Shown here: positions 60,064 to 64,000 of the stretch, piece after piece
Numbering within the stretch: position 1 is the first letter of the stretch
Layout of the letters: each line of letters starts with the position of its first letter
Assembly (NCBI GenBank): GCA_964558485.1
Contig: CAZLED010000003.1
Location: 21,578-85,577, forward strand
Length of the DNA stretch: 64,000 nt
Reading direction: 5' to 3'
Origin: UMGS1696 sp964558485
GTDB lineage: Bacteria > Bacillota > Clostridia > Oscillospirales > CAG-272
The notes under the pieces: generated by a model
The model's database searches: none
Seen by the model: the letters and a program-made list of their open reading frames with translations, nothing else
What the model was told of the DNA's origin: nothing
Program-made: the position numbers and the translations under genes

Positions 60064-60765
60064 TTATTCCTTACGCGGGTCGATGTACTTAACAGCATCA
60101 GCGAAGCGGCCGTAGGTGCCCTTTGCCTTTTCATAGGCTTCGTTGGGTTCCATGCCCTTCTTGATGAAGTCGGTCATCTTGCCCAGAGAAACGAATTCGT
60201 AACCGATGACCTGGTCGTCTTCGTCCAGAGCCATTCTGGTGCAGTAGCCTTCGGTCATTTCCAGATACCGAACGCCCTTTGCCTTGGTGCCGTACATGGT
60301 ACCTACCATGGAACGTTCACCCTTACCCAGGTCTTCCATACCGGCGCCAACGACCAGACCGCCTTCCGAGAAAGCAGACTGAGAACGACCGTATACGATC
60401 TGCAGGAACAGCTCCCGCATAGCAGTGTTGATGGCATCGCAAACCAGGTCGGTGTTCAGAGCCTCCAGCAGGGTCTTGCCGGGCAGGATCTCAGCGGCCA
60501 TAGCGGCAGAGTGGGTCATACCGGAACATCCGATGGTCTCCACCAGCGCTTCTTCGATGATACCGTCCTTGACGTTCAGGGACAGCTTGCAGGCGCCCTG
60601 CTGTGGGGCACACCAGCCCACACCGTGGGTGTAAGCGGAGATGTCCTTGATCTCCTTTGCCTGGATCCACTTACCTTCTTCCGGAATCGGTGCCGGACCG
60701 TGGTGAGGACCCTTGGCTACACAGCACATATGTTCCACTTCCTGGGAATACTGAATATTAGCCAT
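60064..60765 (-). CDS. NifU-like iron-sulfur cluster scaffold protein
   Basis: NifU_N/IscU-type domain across residues 1-135: QYSQEVEHMCCVAKGPHHGP at the start, LSLNVKDGIIEEALVETIGCSGMTHSAAMAAEILPGKTLLEAL in the middle. Possible cluster-ligand cysteines are C14, C15 and those in GWCAPQQGACKLS and ETIGCSG; their arrangement differs from IscU. The C-terminal part (150-233) is specific to the group paired with GGGtGRT proteins. First of the two-gene unit, with promoter at 60825-60853. Confidence 0.85.
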   Translation of the reverse strand: MANIQYSQEVEHMCCVAKGPHHGPAPIPEEGKWIQAKEIKDISAYTHGVGWCAPQQGACKLSLNVKDGIIEEALVETIGCSGMTHSAAMAAEILPGKTLLEALNTDLVCDAINTAMRELFLQIVYGRSQSAFSEGGLVVGAGMEDLGKGERSMVGTMYGTKAKGVRYLEMTEGYCTRMALDEDDQVIGYEFVSLGKMTDFIKKGMEPNEAYEKAKGTYGRFADAVKYIDPRKE

Positions 60766-60824
60766 AGTGATAGTCTCCTTTTGTTAAGATTGCTCATAGC
60801 TGTGATTCTACGCTAACAACCTAT

Positions 60825-60853
60825 ATTATATACCATTCTTCGCTTCTGGTCAA
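60825..60853 (-). promoter_or_regulatory. Promoter of the NifU-like/GGGtGRT operon
   Basis: Minus-strand TTGACC (60848-60853), 17-bp spacer, TATAAT (60825-60830). Confidence 0.65.
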
Positions 60854-60937
60854 CAGGATGAATGTAAAATTTTGTGTTTTTTTCGAAAGAAATGTTTGGC
60901 AGATCGGAAAAAAGGGGAAAACAGCGCAGGATCCGCT

Positions 60938-62323
60938 TCATTCGCAGAGCGTCACGTCAAATCCATGGTCCACGTTATACTTGTCGATCCGCTCGTTCAT
61001 GTTGGATAGCGCCAAGATCGCAAACATCCCCACGCAGACTGCCATGGCCAGTGCCACCACCCGGAGCCGGGGACAGAACTGCTTCACGATCACCAGGATA
61101 AAGATGCAAGCCAGCACCAGCATGAACCACGCCGCATAGACCCGCTTTTCCGTCAGTCCATAGACCTGCATATAGAGAAAGAGCTTTGCCATAGCGGTCG
61201 TGCCCAGGAGCAGGGTACACACGGACAACACGATGTGCAGGACACGCACGGCCGGATGGGGGCGATCGTTTTGCTTCCGGGTGGCCATGCCGGAGGCGGT
61301 GAGCAGTACCAGATTCACCATGCTGACCAGGCACAGCTCAAAGAAGCCTTTTCGGGCATATTCGGAATAGATCACCGTGTCCGGCAGTGTTCCCCAAACG
61401 GAGATGTAGCTGTCCCATTGGGTAAAGAGGAAGATGCCGTAAAGGAACAGCACGGGCAAAACCGCAGATACCGTGGTGATGGGGGAAAAGCTGTGCAGTG
61501 CGGCGGCCGTTTTGCGACAACCATCGGCGGTCAGCAGCGTGGGACAGCGGTTTTCCTTGGCGGCGGTGTACAGTCCAAAGAGGTAGATGGCGAAGAGAAA
61601 ACCCAGCGTGAAATAGAGTAGGTGGGAGAGCACGTTCTCGTGGGGATACAGCTTCGTCAGCACGTGCCACACTTCTTGCAAGAATTTGTCGTCGTAGGAC
61701 AAGAGAAACAACACCACAAACGTGGGGATCAGTGCCAGCGAAAATCCACCGAGCACCCGACCGAACCCGGCAAAAATGCGGCGGCAGAGGTGACCGTTTT
61801 TCTCCGAACGCAGGGCGGCAAACAGTCCACCCAGGGCAGAGAAGGGCATACAGAAGATCGCCTTCAAGAGATCGATGGGAAGTAGATCGGAGAAGCCGTT
61901 CTCCAGCGTATTCCCACAGGCAGCGTATACCGTGTAGGCAAAGGCGGCCAGTCCGTAGAGAAAGGCAAGGGTGTGGATCAGCGCATTGGCAGGCAGTGCC
62001 AGCGACACACATACCGGTACCGCAGAGAGACACCCGGCCAACGCCATGCCACGGAGCTTGTGTCCCGTTTTGTACAGCACGAACAGGGTCAGCCCGAACA
62101 GGCAGCAGAGCAGCACCAGTGCCGACTTTGGATGCCTGTACACGGGATAGAGCCGGAAGAAAGCATATCCCCAGCCGATCAGGGCAAGTGCCAAGCATCT
62201 TTCGAGGGTGGTGTAGGTGTGCGTCGGCTTTTCGGTGCCAGGCACAGGGTTTGTTTCGGTGATGGGTTTGGATTCGGGATCAAATCTTGATTCGGAATCA
62301 TATCTTGATTCGGTGGTATTCAT
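60938..62323 (-). CDS. DUF4153/DUF4173-type polytopic membrane protein
   Basis: After a polar N-terminus of about 35 residues with SRYDSESRFDPESKP repeats, about twelve membrane segments follow. YSEYARKGFFELCLVSMVNLVLL near residue 325-347 and FLLSYDDKFLQEV near 210 are typical of DUF4153/DUF4173 proteins. Function unknown. It is the last gene of an operon with an XRE regulator (ATGA overlap) and a DUF2975 protein. 461 residues. Confidence 0.8.
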   Translation of the reverse strand: MNTTESRYDSESRFDPESKPITETNPVPGTEKPTHTYTTLERCLALALIGWGYAFFRLYPVYRHPKSALVLLCCLFGLTLFVLYKTGHKLRGMALAGCLSAVPVCVSLALPANALIHTLAFLYGLAAFAYTVYAACGNTLENGFSDLLPIDLLKAIFCMPFSALGGLFAALRSEKNGHLCRRIFAGFGRVLGGFSLALIPTFVVLFLLSYDDKFLQEVWHVLTKLYPHENVLSHLLYFTLGFLFAIYLFGLYTAAKENRCPTLLTADGCRKTAAALHSFSPITTVSAVLPVLFLYGIFLFTQWDSYISVWGTLPDTVIYSEYARKGFFELCLVSMVNLVLLTASGMATRKQNDRPHPAVRVLHIVLSVCTLLLGTTAMAKLFLYMQVYGLTEKRVYAAWFMLVLACIFILVIVKQFCPRLRVVALAMAVCVGMFAILALSNMNERIDKYNVDHGFDVTLCE

Positions 62324-62550
62324 TCGTTTTCCTCCTTTCGCAGGTCGTCCGTGGGTACGTATTCGAGAATGTCCGCCACGGTGCAGTCCAAGGCTTGGCA
62401 GATAGCGTCCAATGTGGAAAAGCGCACCGCCTTGGCTTTGTTGTTTTTGAGAATGGAGAGATTGGCAACGGTGATGCCCACCCGGTCGGACAACTCGTTC
62501 AGGGACATTTTTCGCTTTGCCATCATTACGTCAAGGTTAATGAGAATCAT
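62320..62550 (-). CDS. XRE/YozG-like transcriptional regulator
   Basis: 76-residue helix-turn-helix protein: SLNELSDRVGITVANLSILKNNKAKAVRFSTLDAICQALDCTVADILEY covers residues 15-63. This short type is nearly always next to a DUF2975 membrane protein, as here, 9 bp downstream of it. The palindrome TTTATCG/CGATAAA near 63090-63108 is a likely binding site for autoregulation. Confidence 0.9.
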   Translation of the reverse strand: MILINLDVMMAKRKMSLNELSDRVGITVANLSILKNNKAKAVRFSTLDAICQALDCTVADILEYVPTDDLRKEENE

Positions 62551-62559
62551 AGCATCACC

Positions 62560-63006
62560 TCACACCGTCAGATCGTTTTCCGACTTGAGCACGATGGCTT
62601 CGGCAAAGGCGTTCTTGACCACCCGGAGACACAGTCCCACCAACACCGCCACAAATGCCACGGCGTAGGATAAAAGGAAGAAAAGTCCCAGCCAGAGAAA
62701 GAGCGCACCGGCCAGCAGACAGCACCAGGACAGTCCCCGCAGCAAGGTCACATTGGTGGGGATAAACACATTCCCCCGGCGCACCTGCCAGAGCAGCCGG
62801 ATCAGCAGCACATCCGCCAGAGCGGCGATCACAAGGATCCCGTAGCCGATGGCTAAAATGGTGCCATGCTGGGCAGGCGTAAAGGTACCACCGTCGATGG
62901 CGTTCAGGTAGGCCGGCAGGCTACAGGCACCAAAGAGCAGTCCTGCAAAAAAGAGCAGCGCCAGTGCCTGTGAGAGCCACAGAGAAAATTCGTTTCGCTT
63001 TTGCAT
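62560..63006 (-). CDS. DUF2975 membrane protein
   Basis: 148 residues with four membrane segments (about 10-30, 46-66, 85-110, 112-135). DVLLIRLLWQVRRGNVFIPTNVTLLRGLSWCCL and the ending LRVVKNAFAEAIVLKSENDLTV are typical of the family. Start 63006 has GAGG upstream; the frame opens 20 codons earlier without a ribosome site. First gene of the DUF2975-XRE-DUF4153 operon. Role unknown, perhaps sensing at the membrane for the partner regulator. Confidence 0.87.
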   Translation of the reverse strand: MQKRNEFSLWLSQALALLFFAGLLFGACSLPAYLNAIDGGTFTPAQHGTILAIGYGILVIAALADVLLIRLLWQVRRGNVFIPTNVTLLRGLSWCCLLAGALFLWLGLFFLLSYAVAFVAVLVGLCLRVVKNAFAEAIVLKSENDLTV

Positions 63007-63054
63007 GATAAAGACCTCACGATCGATTTTGTTCTTGCTTTTGCTTCTGCCTAT

Positions 63055-63108
63055 AGGATACCACACTTTCTCACGTTTGTCAATATGAATTTATCGAAAA
63101 ACGATAAA
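63055..63108 (-). promoter_or_regulatory. Promoter and palindromic operator of the DUF2975 operon
   Basis: Minus-strand TTGACA (63078-63083), 17-bp spacer ending in TGG, TATCCT (63055-63060). The inverted repeat TTTATCG-AAAAA-CGATAAA (63090-63108) is just upstream of the -35 box. Confidence 0.65.
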
Positions 63109-63125
63109 AAGTTTTCGAGAAACAG

Positions 63126-63179
63126 AAAAAGCACCGGTTGCCACGGAACCAGGATGGTCAGTGACGAGCGGTGCTTTTT
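63126..63179. terminator. Hairpin terminator between same-strand units
   Basis: AAAAAGCACCG pairs with CGGTGCTTTTT around a long loop; terminates the minus-strand MntR-type gene. Confidence 0.6.
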
Positions 63180-63212
63180 GCGGTTTCCCGACCCAATGCC
63201 GGGTTTGGTCTT

Positions 63213-63581
63213 TTACTTTTCACCGAACTGTGCCATATGCTGCTTGATGGCTGCAAAGGTCTCCTCGCTGAGGATGTGCTCCATTTTACAGGCGTCTTCG
63301 GCAGCGGTCTCCGGCGACACACCAAGCCCGGTGAGCATTTGGGTCAGCAGGGTATGGCGTTCGTAGATGCTCTCCGCAATGGCAAGGCCGGATGGGGTCA
63401 GGGTGATATAGCCGTCCTTGTCCACCAGGATATGACCGCTTTGCTTGAGCAGCCCCACGGCCCGGCTGATGCTGGGTTTGGAATACCCTCTGTATTCGCA
63501 AATATCAATAGATCGAACCTGTCCGTGTTCCTTGGAAAGGACGTAAATGGATTCCAGATACATTTCCCCAGATTCCTGCAT
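63213..63581 (-). CDS. MntR/DtxR family metal-dependent regulator
   Basis: Fe2+/Mn2+-responsive repressor fold of 122 residues. MQESGEMYLESIYVLSKEHGQVRSIDICEYRGYSKPSISRAVGLLKQSG is the winged helix; ITLTPSGLAIAESIYERHTLLTQMLTGLGVSPETAAEDACKMEHILSEET is the dimerisation part with metal-ligand candidates Glu and His (MEHILS). The C-terminal SH3-like domain is absent, as in MntR. No metal transporter lies next to it in the window. AAGGAGGA precedes the start. Confidence 0.9.
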   Translation of the reverse strand: MQESGEMYLESIYVLSKEHGQVRSIDICEYRGYSKPSISRAVGLLKQSGHILVDKDGYITLTPSGLAIAESIYERHTLLTQMLTGLGVSPETAAEDACKMEHILSEETFAAIKQHMAQFGEK

Positions 63582-63697
63582 GGCATTTCCTCCTTCGCTC
63601 CACCCACAATGGGTGATCTTTCTATGATGTACGTTTTGGGAGATAGTATACCATAGAAATATGAACGGGGTATGACGCAGGTTTTTTAATTTTGTAC

Positions 63698-63742
63698 TGC
63701 CGTACGGCTGCCGTACGGCTGGCGTACGGCTGGCGTACGGTG
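63698..63742. repeat. 11-bp tandem repeat with CCGTACGG palindromes
   Basis: Four units GCCGTACGGCT / GCCGTACGGCT / GGCGTACGGCT / GGCGTACGGTG. Each contains the palindrome CGTACG. It sits just before repeat copy E. Confidence 0.8.
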
Positions 63743-63766
63743 CACGTCACGTGGGGTGTTCGGTTT

Positions 63767-64000
63767 CAAACTGCGTTTGGGCTTACGGATGTATTCATAC
63801 ATGCGTCGAACGTGATATGCCGTACGGTATGGGTATCGGTTGCACATTCGTCTTGATTCCGAACATTTTTGGACACATTGGCATAAGATATTCGAAATTC
63901 ACGAATCAAAATATATGTTGGTACAATGCCAATACAAGACAGACATAGACGTTCGACGGCGGGATGTTGGATACCAAATCGTTAGCGCAGTTGAGTAGTT
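63767..64000. repeat. Dispersed mosaic repeat, copy E (cut by the window end)
   Basis: Starts with CAAACTGCGTTTGGGC (63767-63782), the exact reverse complement of the right end of copy B. TTGGCATAAGATATTCGAAA near 63877 and GACGTTCGACGGCGGGATGT near 63947 match copies A and D in the same order. Confidence 0.8.

Noticed and set aside
63698..63742. Possible CRISPR array
   Set aside because: The units are contiguous 11-bp repeats without spacers, and no cas gene is present.

Overview
The window reads as a chromosome segment of a low-oxygen Bacillota bacterium, most likely a gut Clostridia of the Oscillospirales/Ruminococcaceae type. Support for this: the rbfA-nrnA-truB order, a GGGtGRT protein paired with a NifU-like scaffold, meso-diaminopimelate dehydrogenase, DUF11, Rpn and DUF2975/XRE families common in that group, strong AGGAGG ribosome sites, and sigma-A promoters with 17-bp spacers. 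The assignment is inference from gene content. I saw no tRNA, rRNA, CRISPR array, intact transposase or prophage.

Layout. 1-5 kb: maf-mreBCD (cell shape), dus and a flavin reductase. 5-5.4 kb: a RelB-type antitoxin beside a broken toxin. 5.6-10.9 kb: diacylglycerol glycosyltransferase, CapA-like lipoprotein, PLP enzyme, HAD phosphatase, DUF3800 protein. 10.9-11.3 kb: a likely small RNA. 11.3-18.7 kb: cation/proton antiporter, three tandem paralogous solute-binding lipoproteins without a permease, and a CBM9-like surface protein. 19.5-25.9 kb: MarR plus acyl-CoA ligase, a decayed secreted propeller protein, DUF4838 protein with a sulfotransferase. 26-32 kb: DUF11 protein, a second CBM9-like surface protein, RNase R, SecG. 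32-44 kb: acetyltransferase, Gfo/Idh/MocA oxidoreductase, XRE regulator divergent from a coiled-coil membrane protein, frameshifted Rpn nuclease, M16C protease, serine hydrolase, nrdR, second CapA-like lipoprotein. 45-48.3 kb: rbfA-nrnA-truB and a probable type I toxin-antitoxin module. 48.6-58.4 kb: GH32 and SGNH hydrolases, nucleotidyltransferase-like protein, ddh, NSS transporter, a 6S-like RNA, MATE exporter. 59-63.6 kb: GGGtGRT/NifU-like pair, DUF4153-XRE-DUF2975 operon, MntR-type regulator.

The most interesting signals lie between and at the ends of genes. (1) A dispersed mosaic repeat of about 0.4-0.6 kb, built on CATCCCGCCGTCGAA and, in one copy, bounded by a perfect 15-bp inverted repeat, occurs five times plus a short remnant. 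(2) Two CBM9-like surface proteins share a C-terminal APQTFDAG - hydrophobic - basic tail that resembles an undescribed sorting signal. (3) A 39-residue hydrophobic peptide converges on a structured RNA whose terminator covers its stop codon, the whole module being flanked by 20-bp direct repeats; a second RNA with the same terminator domain at 56.9 kb looks like an orphaned relative. (4) A rod-shaped RNA at 55.5 kb fits 6S RNA. (5) Several direct repeats bracket AT-rich insertions.
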